DNA from: Mycoplana azooxidifex
GTDB lineage: Bacteria > Pseudomonadota > Alphaproteobacteria > Rhizobiales > Rhizobiaceae
DNA length: 64,000 bases
NCBI RefSeq assembly: GCF_014196765.1
Contig: NZ_JACIEE010000001.1
Span: forward strand, 558,001 to 622,000
Direction: 5' to 3'
Part shown: piece after piece, positions 8,657 to 17,055 of the stretch
How positions within the stretch are numbered: position 1 is the first letter of the stretch
Layout: the number at the start of each line of letters is the position of its first letter
Translations under genes and position numbers: made by a program
Notes under the pieces: model-generated
Database searches by the model: none
Told to the model about the DNA's origin: nothing
Seen by the model: only the letters and a program-made list of their open reading frames with translations

Positions 8657-9871
8657 ATGACCAAGCAGAAAGTCGCGATGCTCACCGCAGGGGGCCTTGC
8701 GCCCTGCCTCTCTTCCGCAGTGGGCGGGCTCATCGAGCGCTATTCGGACGTCGCGCCGGACATCGAACTCGTCGCCTATCGCTCCGGCTACCAGGGCCTG
8801 CTGCTGGCCGATCGCATCGCGATCGACAAGGCCATGCGCGAGAAGGCGCACCTGCTTCACCGCTATGGCGGCTCGCCGATCGGCAACAGCCGCGTGAAGC
8901 TCACCAACGCGGCAGACTGCGTCAAGCGCGGCCTCGTCAAGGAAGGCGAAAACCCCTTGCGCGTCGCAGCCGAGCGCCTTGCCGCCGACGGCATCACCAT
9001 CCTCCACACGATCGGCGGCGACGACACCAACACGACCGCAGCCGACCTCGCCGCCTATCTCGGCGCCAACGGCTACAACCTCACCGTCGTCGGCCTGCCC
9101 AAGACCGTCGACAACGACATCGTGCCGATCCGCCAGTCGCTCGGCGCCTGGACGGCCGCCGAAGTCGGCGCCGGCTTCTTCGACAACGTCTCCAACGAGC
9201 AGAGCGCGGCGCCCAAAACGCTGGTCGTCCACGAGGTCATGGGGCGCCATTGCGGCTGGCTGACGGCCGCGACCGCCCGCGCCTATATCCAGAAGACCTC
9301 GGCCAACGAATATGTCGAAGGCTTCCTGATGGACAAGGCGCTGAAGAACATCGACGGCCTCTACCTGCCGGAACTGGCCTTCGACCTCGAGGCCGAGGCC
9401 GACCGGCTGAAGAAGGTGATGGAGAAGAACGGCTTCGTCACCCTGTTCGTCTCCGAGGGCGCCTGCCTCGATGCCATCGTCGCCGAGCGCGAAGCCGCCG
9501 GCGAGACCGTCAAGCGCGACGCCTTCGGTCACGTGAAGATCGACACGATCAATGTCGGCAACTGGTTCTCCAAGCAGTTTGCCGCCCTTCTCGGCGCCGA
9601 GCGGGCCATGGTGCAGAAGTCGGGCTACTATGCCCGCTCCGCACCCGCCAACGGCGACGACCTGCGCCTGATCCAGAGTATGGTCGACCTTGCGGTCGAA
9701 AGCGCGCTCAACAAGGTCTCCGGCGTCACCGGCCACGACGAGGGGCAGAACGGCAAGCTGCGAACGATCGAGTTCCCGCGCATCAAGGGCGGCAAGCGCT
9801 TCGATACCGGCGCGAAATGGTTCGGCGAGGTAATGGACGCGATCGGCCAGAAGTGGAAGCCGGCCGGCTGA
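8657..9871 (+). CDS. pfp: Pyrophosphate-dependent 6-phosphofructokinase
   Basis: Converts fructose 6-phosphate and pyrophosphate to fructose 1,6-bisphosphate and phosphate, reversibly, in the cytoplasm. The 404-residue product has the PPi-type phosphate-binding motif GGDDTNTTAADLA (about residues 120-132), where ATP enzymes have GGDGS, and the catalytic segment GLPKTVDNDIVP (about 145-156) with the PPi-type Lys-Thr-Val. MGRHCGWLTA is the family's sugar-phosphate motif. Start is fixed by GAGGAGGTAAC directly upstream. Many rhizobia lack a conventional ATP phosphofructokinase, so this gene may serve glycolysis or gluconeogenesis. Confidence 0.93.
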   Translation: MTKQKVAMLTAGGLAPCLSSAVGGLIERYSDVAPDIELVAYRSGYQGLLLADRIAIDKAMREKAHLLHRYGGSPIGNSRVKLTNAADCVKRGLVKEGENPLRVAAERLAADGITILHTIGGDDTNTTAADLAAYLGANGYNLTVVGLPKTVDNDIVPIRQSLGAWTAAEVGAGFFDNVSNEQSAAPKTLVVHEVMGRHCGWLTAATARAYIQKTSANEYVEGFLMDKALKNIDGLYLPELAFDLEAEADRLKKVMEKNGFVTLFVSEGACLDAIVAEREAAGETVKRDAFGHVKIDTINVGNWFSKQFAALLGAERAMVQKSGYYARSAPANGDDLRLIQSMVDLAVESALNKVSGVTGHDEGQNGKLRTIEFPRIKGGKRFDTGAKWFGEVMDAIGQKWKPAG

Positions 9872-9938
9872 TACGGCCCTCCGGCCCGGTCGCCACCGTG
9901 GCCGAATCCTGTTGACGGGGCACCGCGCCCATGGCTTG

Positions 9939-9970
9939 CTCCCCCGACGCGACCGCTTCGGGGGAGTTTT
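9939..9970 (+). terminator. Hairpin plus T4 that ends pfp and covers the lysE ribosome site
   Basis: Perfect 9-bp stem CTCCCCCGA / TCGGGGGAG (9939-9947 and 9958-9966) followed by TTTT (9967-9970). It has the form of an intrinsic terminator for pfp, yet its 3' arm GGGGGAG is also the only ribosome-binding site for lysE, whose ATG begins at 9972. Confidence 0.7.
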
Positions 9971-9971
9971 C

Positions 9972-10607
9972 ATGTCGTTCGAACACTGGCTGGCCTTTGC
10001 CGCCGCATCCGCCATCATGCTGGCCATTCCCGGCCCGACCATCCTGCTCGTCATCTCCTATGCGCTCGGCCACGGCCGAAAGACGACGGGAGCGACGGTC
10101 GCCGGCGTCGCTCTCGGCGACTTCACCGCCATGACGGCCTCCATGCTGGGCCTCGGCGCGCTGCTGGCGACCTCGGCCGTCATCTTCACCGTCTTGAAAT
10201 GGGTGGGCGCCGCTTATCTCGTCTGGCTCGGTATCAAGCTCTGGCGCGCGCCCGTCGTGAGCAGCGGCGACCCTGTGGACGGCGCGGCACATAAGGAGCG
10301 GCCGTTGCGCATCTTCGCCCATGCCTATGTGGTGACGGCGCTGAACCCCAAGAGCATCGTCTTCTTCGTGGCTTTCCTGCCCCAGTTTCTCGACCTGTCA
10401 CGGCCGGTTCTGCCGCAGATGGTGATCTTCGAGATCACCTTCCTGGTGCTGGCGACGCTGAACGCCACGACCTACGCCCTGATGGCGTCGGCGGCACGCG
10501 GCACCATCCGCAAACCGGCCGTCCAGAGGGCCGTCAACCGCGTCGGCGGGTCGCTCCTGATCGGCGCCGGGCTGCTGACGGCGGGCCTTCGCCGGGCCAG
10601 CGCCTGA
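9972..10607 (+). CDS. LysE/RhtB-family amino-acid exporter
   Basis: 211-residue inner-membrane exporter. The N-terminus SAIMLAIPGPTILLVISYALGHGRKTTGATVAGVALGD carries the LysE-family PGP motif and GxxxG-like helix, and ALNPKSIVFFVAFLPQF is the second conserved family segment. About six membrane helices are predicted. Likely substrates are amino acids or homoserine lactone-like compounds. The start at 9972 follows GGGGAG by 5 nt; that site lies inside a terminator-like hairpin, which would reduce expression unless opened. Confidence 0.88.
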   Translation: MSFEHWLAFAAASAIMLAIPGPTILLVISYALGHGRKTTGATVAGVALGDFTAMTASMLGLGALLATSAVIFTVLKWVGAAYLVWLGIKLWRAPVVSSGDPVDGAAHKERPLRIFAHAYVVTALNPKSIVFFVAFLPQFLDLSRPVLPQMVIFEITFLVLATLNATTYALMASAARGTIRKPAVQRAVNRVGGSLLIGAGLLTAGLRRASA

Positions 10608-10742
10608 CCGGCAGCACTGCCTGCGGGTTGCCGGAACCCTGACGATAGGTTAATGGACGAAGCACGGTCGAAGCGCCGTTGATTTGCAGCCGCGCCCGAA
10701 TCCCTCGGATTTCCGGGCCTCCAGGCAAGACGAGAGCGACTG

Positions 10743-11651
10743 ATGGCACACAGGTTCCCGATCCGCAGCAGGCAGGTTCTCTCCACAGGCTGCGCGATGG
10801 CGATGCTCGCCATTGGCGGCTGCGCAAGCGTGATCGAAACGCCGGCGGAAGAGTTGGCTGCGGTTCGAACCGTGATACCGATAGCAAAGCCCGGAACGGA
10901 AATGTCCGCCTACGCCCTGCCGGCACCGATCGCGGATCCCGCGGCGGCCGAGAACGGCGGCGCACAGGCCCTTGCCGCGGTGGTGGAGACGACGCGCGAG
11001 TCGAATGCCGAGATGGCGATCGCCGCTGCGGCGGCCCCGCAGGCGACGCAGATGCAAGCCAGCGCCCCGGCCGCGGCACCGGCGCCCTCCAATCCCGGCT
11101 CCGGAAAGTTCATGCCGGCCTCCTTCGAGGCGGCGGTGATGGAACCGGGCTTCGACACCGGCGAACCGGAGGGCCTCGAGCAGCTCGTCGCCTCCCACGA
11201 GATCGTCCCCATCGCCAAGCCCACGCTTCAGGCAACCGCCTTTGCCGCAAGCCCGATGCGCACGGCCCTTGTGCAGGACAGCCAGACCTTCGAGAAATCC
11301 GGCACCCCGATTGATGCGCTGGTCACCAAGTATGCCGCCATCTACGAGATCCCCGAGGCGCTGCTGCACCGGGTGATCAAGCGCGAGAGCCGCTACAATC
11401 CCAAGGCCTACAGCAAGGGCAACTACGGCCTCATGCAGATCCGCTACAACACGGCCAAGGGCATGGGCTACCAGGGCACGCCGGACGGCCTGTTCGATGC
11501 CGAGACCAACATCAAGTACGCTGCGAAATATCTGCGTGGCGCGTGGATGGTGGCCGACAACCAGCACGACGGCGCCGTGCGCCTCTATGCGAGCGGCTAC
11601 TACTACACCGCCAAGCGCAAGGGCCTTCTCGAGGAAACCGGCCTGAAATAG
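10743..11651 (+). CDS. Lytic transglycosylase lipoprotein, C-terminal SLT domain
   Basis: 302-residue envelope protein. A lipobox LAIGGC at about residues 21-27 predicts lipid attachment. A low-complexity Ala/Pro-rich linker follows (about 30-120), then an SLT domain at about 195-300: IPEALLHRVIKRESRYNPKAYS carries the catalytic Glu, followed by GNYGLMQIRYNTAKGMGY, DAETNIKYAAKYLRGA and YASGYYY. It cuts glycan strands from the outer-membrane side. The stop lies 5 nt from the convergent serine-hydrolase stop. Confidence 0.88.
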   Translation: MAHRFPIRSRQVLSTGCAMAMLAIGGCASVIETPAEELAAVRTVIPIAKPGTEMSAYALPAPIADPAAAENGGAQALAAVVETTRESNAEMAIAAAAAPQATQMQASAPAAAPAPSNPGSGKFMPASFEAAVMEPGFDTGEPEGLEQLVASHEIVPIAKPTLQATAFAASPMRTALVQDSQTFEKSGTPIDALVTKYAAIYEIPEALLHRVIKRESRYNPKAYSKGNYGLMQIRYNTAKGMGYQGTPDGLFDAETNIKYAAKYLRGAWMVADNQHDGAVRLYASGYYYTAKRKGLLEETGLK

Positions 11652-11655
11652 GCCC

Positions 11656-13038
11656 TCAGTCCGCCGCTTCAAGCGCTTCGACGACCCGCCGCACCAGTTC
11701 CTGCGGCCGATATCCCAGCCTCGAGGGCGTCAGCCCCAGCCGGATCACAGCGATGTTGCGCGAGGGGATGACCGCGATCGCCTGGCCGTCATGGCCCAGC
11801 ATCCAGAACGTATCGTCCGGCAGACCGTAGCGGGAATCGGGCTCCCGCCCCGGCCCGTCGATCCACGTCTGCGCCTGCCCGTAGGCGCCGCCGGATGCCG
11901 ACGACGGCGTTCCCATCGCCCCCACATATCCCTCCGGCAAGAGCCGCCTGCCGTTCCATGTCCCGTCGTTCAGAAGCAACTGCGCGAACCGCGCCCAGTC
12001 GCGCGCCGTGGCATACATGTAGGACGAGCCGACGAAGATGCCGGTCTCGTCGGTCTCCATCAGCGCGCTCTTCATGCCGAGCGGCGCAAACAGCGCGGCC
12101 GCCGGATAGGCGAGCGCACGCCAGCGGTCCCCGAGCGCGCTCATGAACACGTGCGAAAGCAGGATCGCCGTCCCGCTTGAATAACTGAACGTCTCGCCCG
12201 GGTTGGACGACAGCGGAAACGAGGCCGCGAACCGGGCCATGTTGGCTTCGAGAAACAGCATCTGCGTGACGTCGGTGACCTCGCCATAGTCCTCGTTGAA
12301 GACGAGGCCGCTCTGCATCGCCAGCAGGTCGGCGATCGTGATCCTGGCACGTGCGTCGCCGTTCCATTCCGCAAAGAGGTTCGCCTGCGTCGGCGACAGC
12401 CGGTGGTCCTGCATCAATCGGCCGAGCAGGGCGGCATTCACCGTCTTGGTCACGGACCAGCCGAGAAGCGGCGTCTGCGCGGAAAAGCCCTCGCCATAGC
12501 GCTCGCCGGCGAGCCGCCCGTTGTGGATCACCGCCACGCCGCGGACGCCGGGCCCGAGCAGGGCCGGATCGGCCAGGATGGGCTCCAGGCGGGGGTCGTG
12601 ACTTTCGCCCTGTCCCTCGGGCCAGGGGCGGTCGGGCGGGGGTGCTGCGACGGGCGGCAGCGGCACGTCCGCGACCGTCTGTCGCGCGGCGACGAAATCC
12701 CCGTCGGGAACGCCCGTGCAGCCGAAGCCCTCGCGGTAGGCCGCATGCCCCGGCGCGAAGATGCCGAGCAGCGACGCCGTCACGGTCTTTTCCTCGCGGT
12801 CCACCGACTGGCGCATCAACCGCAGCAGCGGATGCCCCGGCGCCTGCACGTCCGTCGCAAGCACATCCTGCGGATCCCGCCCGGCCAGAAAGACGTTCGA
12901 GCAGACGATCTTGGCGGCATAGCCGGAGCCGACTCTGAGCAGTTCAGGCGGGCTGACGATCAGCCAGCTGCCGGCAATAGCAAGGAAGACCGCACCCCCG
13001 AGCACTGTCCTTGCAACGATCCGCAGATACCGGCCCAT
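11656..13038 (-). CDS. Serine hydrolase, beta-lactamase class C / esterase family
   Basis: 460-residue protein with an N-terminal membrane anchor (about residues 10-30) and a periplasmic catalytic domain. GWSVTKTVNAALLGRLM gives the SxxK catalytic pair (SVTK), ETFSYSSGTAILLSHVF supplies the Tyr motif (YxS), and LGHDGQAIAVIPSRNIAVIRLG is the KTG-equivalent HDG strand. The family includes class C beta-lactamases, DD-peptidases and esterases such as EstB; which activity applies is not readable. The ATG at 13038 is preferred since the upstream extension is Arg-rich. It is convergent with the transglycosylase gene. Confidence 0.82.
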   Translation of the reverse strand: MGRYLRIVARTVLGGAVFLAIAGSWLIVSPPELLRVGSGYAAKIVCSNVFLAGRDPQDVLATDVQAPGHPLLRLMRQSVDREEKTVTASLLGIFAPGHAAYREGFGCTGVPDGDFVAARQTVADVPLPPVAAPPPDRPWPEGQGESHDPRLEPILADPALLGPGVRGVAVIHNGRLAGERYGEGFSAQTPLLGWSVTKTVNAALLGRLMQDHRLSPTQANLFAEWNGDARARITIADLLAMQSGLVFNEDYGEVTDVTQMLFLEANMARFAASFPLSSNPGETFSYSSGTAILLSHVFMSALGDRWRALAYPAAALFAPLGMKSALMETDETGIFVGSSYMYATARDWARFAQLLLNDGTWNGRRLLPEGYVGAMGTPSSASGGAYGQAQTWIDGPGREPDSRYGLPDDTFWMLGHDGQAIAVIPSRNIAVIRLGLTPSRLGYRPQELVRRVVEALEAAD

Positions 13039-13112
13039 GCGTCTCCCCTGGTCGGCGACCCTTCGTCCGGCCGCAGACAATCAGGAATCGGCCGGCAAGA
13101 AAAGTCCTTTCA

Positions 13113-13130
13113 GCGTCATGGATTTGTCAT
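13113..13130 (+). promoter_or_regulatory. Pho box upstream of btaAB
   Basis: GCGTCAT-GGAT-TTGTCAT matches the PhoB box plan of two CTGTCAT-like 7-mers 4 nt apart. It lies 118 nt before btaA. A weaker copy, CGGTCAT-CAAA-CTGTTGC, lies at 13182-13199. PhoB control of btaAB is established in Sinorhizobium meliloti. Confidence 0.75.
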
Positions 13131-13247
13131 GGTGGCCCGACTGCCGCCGTTCCGTGAAGGCTACATGACAATGCACAGATCCGGTCATCAAACTGTTGCG
13201 CGACGCAGATATCTCCCCCGAAAGCCCCTGAAGGACGGAACGGTGTC

Positions 13248-14495
13248 ATGAGCGAACTCGCCAGGAATGCAGGCTACGGACGCAACGAGAGACTGAAGTC
13301 GGCGCTGCTGCAGCATCGCGCGCTTTCGCTCGAAGGGTTGTCGGAGCGTCTCTTCGGCCTGCTCTTCACCGGCCTCGTCTATCCGCAGATCTGGGAGGAT
13401 CCGGCCGTCGACATGGAGGCCATGGCGCTTGGCGCCGGCCACCGTGTGGTCACCATCGGCTCCGGCGGCTGCAACATGCTGGCTTATCTGACGCGCACGC
13501 CGGAGAGCATCGACGTCGTCGACCTCAACCCGCACCACATCGCCCTGAACCGGCTGAAGCTCGCAGCCTTCCGCCACATGCCGTCCCATGCCGACGTGGC
13601 ACGCTTCCTCGGCGGCGATCACATGGCTTCCAACCGCGAAGCCTACCACCTGTTCCTCGAGCCGCGGCTCGACGACGCCACCCGCGACTACTGGAACGGC
13701 CGCGACCTGCGCGGGCGCCGCCGCATCGGCGTCTTCAACCGCAACATCTACCGCACCGGCCTGCTCGGCCGCTTCATCCTGCTCGGCCATGTGGTGGCGA
13801 GGCTGCACGGGCTGGACCCGCGCGAGTTCGTCAAGTGCCGGTCGCTGCGCGAGCAGCGCCAGTTCTTCGACACCCGCATCGCCCCCCTCTTCGATCGCCC
13901 GCTGATCCGCTGGATGACCTCGCGCAAGGCTTCGCTGTTCGGCCTCGGCATTCCGCCGCAGCAGTTCGACGAACTCGCCAGCGTCAACGACGGCCGCTCG
14001 CTGGCCCCTGTTCTGCGCCAGCGCCTGGAGAAGCTCGCCTGCCATTTCCCGCTGAAGGAGAACTACTTCGCCTGGCAGGCCTTCGGCCGCCGTTATCCGT
14101 CGCGCTACGAAGGCACCCTGCCCGATTACCTGCGGGCGGAAAACTACAGCACCATCCGCGACAATGCCGGCCGCGTCCGCGTCCATCATGCCAACTTCAC
14201 CGAGCTCCTGGCCGCCAAGCCCGCCGCCTCCGTCGACCGCTACGTCCTGCTCGACGCGCAGGACTGGATGAACGAGGAGCAGTTGAACGCGCTCTGGACG
14301 GAGATCACCCGCACCGCAGCCCCCGACGCCGTCGTCATCTTCCGCACTGCCGCCGAGAAGAGCATCCTCGGCGGCAAGGTCTCCGCCCGCCTGCTCGACC
14401 TCTGGACCTACGAGCGCGAACGCTCGGCAGCACTCGGGATGAAGGACCGCTCGGCCATCTACGGCGGTTTCCACATCTACCGGAAGAAGCCCTGA
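13248..14495 (+). CDS. btaA: S-adenosylmethionine:diacylglycerol 3-amino-3-carboxypropyltransferase BtaA
   Basis: First enzyme of the betaine lipid DGTS pathway; it moves the 3-amino-3-carboxypropyl group of SAM to diacylglycerol at the membrane. The 415-residue product has the DUF3419 layout: LVYPQIWEDPAVDMEAM (about 44-60), the SAM-binding VVTIGSGGCNMLAYL, then VDLNPHHIALNRLKLAA, and C-terminal VIFRTAAEKSILGG. It is followed by btaB with a one-base stop/start overlap and preceded by a Pho box. The lipid is made when phosphate is scarce, replacing phospholipids. Confidence 0.93.
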   Translation: MSELARNAGYGRNERLKSALLQHRALSLEGLSERLFGLLFTGLVYPQIWEDPAVDMEAMALGAGHRVVTIGSGGCNMLAYLTRTPESIDVVDLNPHHIALNRLKLAAFRHMPSHADVARFLGGDHMASNREAYHLFLEPRLDDATRDYWNGRDLRGRRRIGVFNRNIYRTGLLGRFILLGHVVARLHGLDPREFVKCRSLREQRQFFDTRIAPLFDRPLIRWMTSRKASLFGLGIPPQQFDELASVNDGRSLAPVLRQRLEKLACHFPLKENYFAWQAFGRRYPSRYEGTLPDYLRAENYSTIRDNAGRVRVHHANFTELLAAKPAASVDRYVLLDAQDWMNEEQLNALWTEITRTAAPDAVVIFRTAAEKSILGGKVSARLLDLWTYERERSAALGMKDRSAIYGGFHIYRKKP

Positions 14496-15187
14496 TGAGC
14501 CGGGAGCAGCTCGCGCTTTCCGCAGCCGTGCCCGACGGCGCCCTCGATGCGGCACATGCCGAGAAGATGGACCGCCAGTACCGCTACCAGCGGCACGTCT
14601 ACGACCTGACGCGCAAATACTATCTCTTCGGCCGCGACCGGCTGATGGACGGGCTCGACGCGCGCACCGGGCAGTCGGTCCTGGAGGTCGGCTGCGGCAC
14701 CGGCCGCAACATCGCCTGCATGGCAAGGCGCTACCCTGATGCCCGCTTCTTCGGCCTCGACATCTCCCGGGCGATGCTGGAGACGGCGGAGAAGAAGTTC
14801 GCAGCCACAGGCAGCACGCGCCCGGTTCTGCGCGCAGCCGACGCCACCGCCTTCCGGGCCGCCGATTTCGGCGAGACCGGTTTCGACCGGGTTGTCATTT
14901 CCTACTCGCTGTCGATGATCCCGGCCTGGCGCGACGCCGTCGAGCGTGCGTTCGACGCGCTCAACCCCGGCGGTTCGCTGCACGTGGTCGACTTCGGCCA
15001 GCAGGAGCGCCTTCCCGCAGCCTTCCGCCGTCTGCTGCAGGGCTGGCTTGCCCGCTTCCACGTCACCCCGCGACCGGATCTCCTGGACGTGATCGCCGAG
15101 GCGGCCGCGCGGCGTGGCGCAATTGTGGCTTCCGAGACCCCCTATGGCGGCTATGCGTGGCTCTCGATTGCCAGAATGCCCGGATAG
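14495..15187 (+). CDS. btaB: Diacylglyceryl-homoserine N-methyltransferase BtaB
   Basis: 230-residue class I SAM methyltransferase that adds three methyl groups to diacylglyceryl homoserine, giving DGTS. Motif I is LEVGCGTGRNIACMARRYP (about residues 62-80) with acidic FFGLDIS (motif post I), and LNPGGSLHVVDFG is motif III. The N-terminal YRYQRHVYDLTRKYYLFGRD is typical of BtaB. The ATG at 14495 overlaps the btaA TGA, so the pair is translationally coupled. A terminator overlaps its stop codon. Confidence 0.92.
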   Translation: MSREQLALSAAVPDGALDAAHAEKMDRQYRYQRHVYDLTRKYYLFGRDRLMDGLDARTGQSVLEVGCGTGRNIACMARRYPDARFFGLDISRAMLETAEKKFAATGSTRPVLRAADATAFRAADFGETGFDRVVISYSLSMIPAWRDAVERAFDALNPGGSLHVVDFGQQERLPAAFRRLLQGWLARFHVTPRPDLLDVIAEAAARRGAIVASETPYGGYAWLSIARMPG

Positions 15188-15196
15188 CCGGGCTTT
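15178..15196 (+). terminator. Terminator of btaAB
   Basis: Stem GCCCGG / CCGGGC with loop ATAG, followed by TTT. The btaB stop codon sits in the loop, so the hairpin folds over the end of the reading frame. Confidence 0.6.
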
Positions 15197-15323
15197 CCGC
15201 CGCGCGCGGCACCTGCCCGATTTTGCTCGTCTTTCTGTGAAACCTCTTGGGCGCTGAGGGGTTGTATCCGTGTCGACTCCGAAGGGGTCGTGTCGGCACG
15301 TTCGAAGCAGAAGGAAGACAACC

Positions 15324-15980
15324 ATGAAATCAATCACGCTCGGAGCGGCAGCACTCGCGATCGCGGCCTCTGCGACCGGCGCGCTCGCCGCCGACATGGC
15401 GCCGCCGGAGGCCCCCGTAGCGCCGGTCATCGAGGAAGTCTCCGGTGTTTATGACTGGAACGGCTTCTATGTCGGTGCCCAGACCGGCTATGGCTGGGGC
15501 GATGCCGAGGTGGACGACGCCGGCATCTCCGAAAGCCCCGGCCTCGACGGATGGGCGCTCGGCGGCTACACCGGCTACAACTACCAGACCGGCCCCTTCG
15601 TCATCGGCCTGGAAGGCGACGTGAAGTACGACTGGAACGAGGACAAGTTCGACCTCGGCGGCATCCCGATGGAGCTGAAGACCGACTGGGGCGGATCGCT
15701 GCGCGCCCGCATGGGCTATGCCTTCGACCGCTCGCTGGTCTATGCAACCGGCGGCTACGCCTTCACCAACGCCGAACTGCGCGACCGCGAGACCGGCGAC
15801 AGCGACAGCAAGACCTTCAACGGCTGGACGATCGGCGCGGGCTTCGAGCATGCCTTCACCGACAACTTCATCGGCCGCGCCGAGTATCGCTACACCGACT
15901 ACGGCGATGCCGACCTGATGGGCGTGAACACCGACCTGAAGAGCAGCGACGTGATGCTTGGCGTCGGCTGGAAGTTCTGA
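15324..15980 (+). CDS. Outer-membrane beta-barrel protein, Omp25/Omp31 type
   Basis: 218 residues with a signal peptide ending ATGALA at about residue 21, then an acidic Pro-rich linker and an 8-strand beta-barrel (OMP_b-brl). Aromatic-rich alternating strands are visible: YDWNGFYVGAQTGYGWGD, LGGYTGYNYQTGPFVIGLEGD, SLRARMGYAFDRSLVYATGG, IGRAEYRYTDYGD. The last residue is Phe (LGVGWKF), the usual signal for BAM insertion. Similar proteins are the major group-3 Omps of Brucella and rhizobia. It is monocistronic; the 5' leader from 15190 is AT-poor. Confidence 0.9.
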   Translation: MKSITLGAAALAIAASATGALAADMAPPEAPVAPVIEEVSGVYDWNGFYVGAQTGYGWGDAEVDDAGISESPGLDGWALGGYTGYNYQTGPFVIGLEGDVKYDWNEDKFDLGGIPMELKTDWGGSLRARMGYAFDRSLVYATGGYAFTNAELRDRETGDSDSKTFNGWTIGAGFEHAFTDNFIGRAEYRYTDYGDADLMGVNTDLKSSDVMLGVGWKF

Positions 15981-16024
15981 CCGGACGCCTGCCCGGCTAG
16001 AAACGCCGGACATGCAGAGCTCTT

Positions 16025-16059
16025 ACTTGCGCCGTGCATCGCCGATGCGTGGCGCAAGT
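16025..16059. repeat. Long imperfect palindrome downstream of the Omp gene
   Basis: Outer arms ACTTGCGCC / GGCGCAAGT are perfect, and inner arms GTGCATC / GATGCGT pair with two G-U steps, giving a 16-bp stem with a 3-nt loop. No T run follows on either strand. It may be a REP-like element or an mRNA 3'-stabilising hairpin for the Omp transcript. Confidence 0.6.
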
Positions 16060-16155
16060 GCCGTTCCGCCCTTTACCGAATCCTGCCGGTGAGGCAGTAT
16101 CGCCGCGCATCTTCTGCGCCGCGTCCGAGGGGGACGCGCCAAACCCGGGACACCC

Positions 16156-16932
16156 ATGCGTCGGCTTCTTCTGGCTCTCCTGCCCCTTGCCCTTCTCACG
16201 GCATCGTGCTCCACGACCGACTATGACTTCGTCTCGACGGCGCCGATCAAGCCGCGCTTCAAGGACAGCGATCCGCAGGACTTCGGCTATCGCACTCCGC
16301 ATCACCACGAGGTCCACGGCATCGACGTCTCCAAGTGGAACGGCAACATCGACTGGCCGACAGTGAAGGCATCGGGCGTCTCCTTCGTCTTCATCAAGGC
16401 GACCGAAGGCAAGGACCGGATCGACGGGGCCTTCGATGCCTACTGGCGCGGCGCCCGCGCAGCCGGCATCGCGCACGCACCCTACCATTTCTACTATTTC
16501 TGCTCGACGCCGGATGAACAGGCCGACTGGTTCATCCGCAACGTGCCCAAGACCGCAGTGCAGCTGCCGCCGGTTCTCGACGCGGAATGGAACCCGATGT
16601 CGCCCACCTGCCGCAAGCGCCCGCCGCCGGCGGAGGTCCGTGCCCAACTGCAGCGTTTCCTCGACCGGCTGGAGGCGCATTACGGCAAGCGGCCGATCAT
16701 CTATACGACCGTCGATTTCCACCGCGAGAACATGGTCGGCGCCTTCGCCAAGTATCCGCTGTGGCTGCGCGCCGTCGCCGATCACCCCGAAAACGTCTAT
16801 GGCCGCAAATGGCATTTCTGGCAGTACACCAGCACCGGCATCGTGCCCGGCATCAAGGGCGACACCGACATCAACGTCTATGCCGGCTCCCACCAGAACT
16901 GGAAGAGCTGGGTGGCGCAGGTCTCGCGCTGA
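16156..16932 (+). CDS. Glycoside hydrolase family 25 lysozyme, lipoprotein
   Basis: 258-residue muramidase-fold protein. The lipobox LLTASC (about residues 13-18) predicts a lipidated envelope protein. The GH25 domain starts HGIDVSKWNGNIDWPTVK (about 55-72), with catalytic-site acidic residues in HGIDVS, FIKATEGKD, LPPVLDAEWN and PIIYTTVDF; the C-terminal strand WHFWQYTSTGIVPGIKGDTDINVYAG is diagnostic. It hydrolyses the MurNAc-GlcNAc bond. Together with two lytic transglycosylases nearby it forms a stretch rich in murein hydrolases. Confidence 0.9.
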   Translation: MRRLLLALLPLALLTASCSTTDYDFVSTAPIKPRFKDSDPQDFGYRTPHHHEVHGIDVSKWNGNIDWPTVKASGVSFVFIKATEGKDRIDGAFDAYWRGARAAGIAHAPYHFYYFCSTPDEQADWFIRNVPKTAVQLPPVLDAEWNPMSPTCRKRPPPAEVRAQLQRFLDRLEAHYGKRPIIYTTVDFHRENMVGAFAKYPLWLRAVADHPENVYGRKWHFWQYTSTGIVPGIKGDTDINVYAGSHQNWKSWVAQVSR

Positions 16933-17055
16933 GGCCGCGGCCCGCGGGATTGACGAGACATACCCCGGCTCACGGCAGATTGATGCACGGCAGGCGGGCA
17001 CCGCACTTTTGCTTCTTGCTTCCGTCACATTAATTTGAGAAGCGGGGACAACCGA

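Noticed and set aside
10608-10742. Small RNA or riboswitch between lysE and the transglycosylase lipoprotein gene
   Set aside because: Only short weak hairpins and a normal ribosome site were seen; nothing beyond a plain leader.
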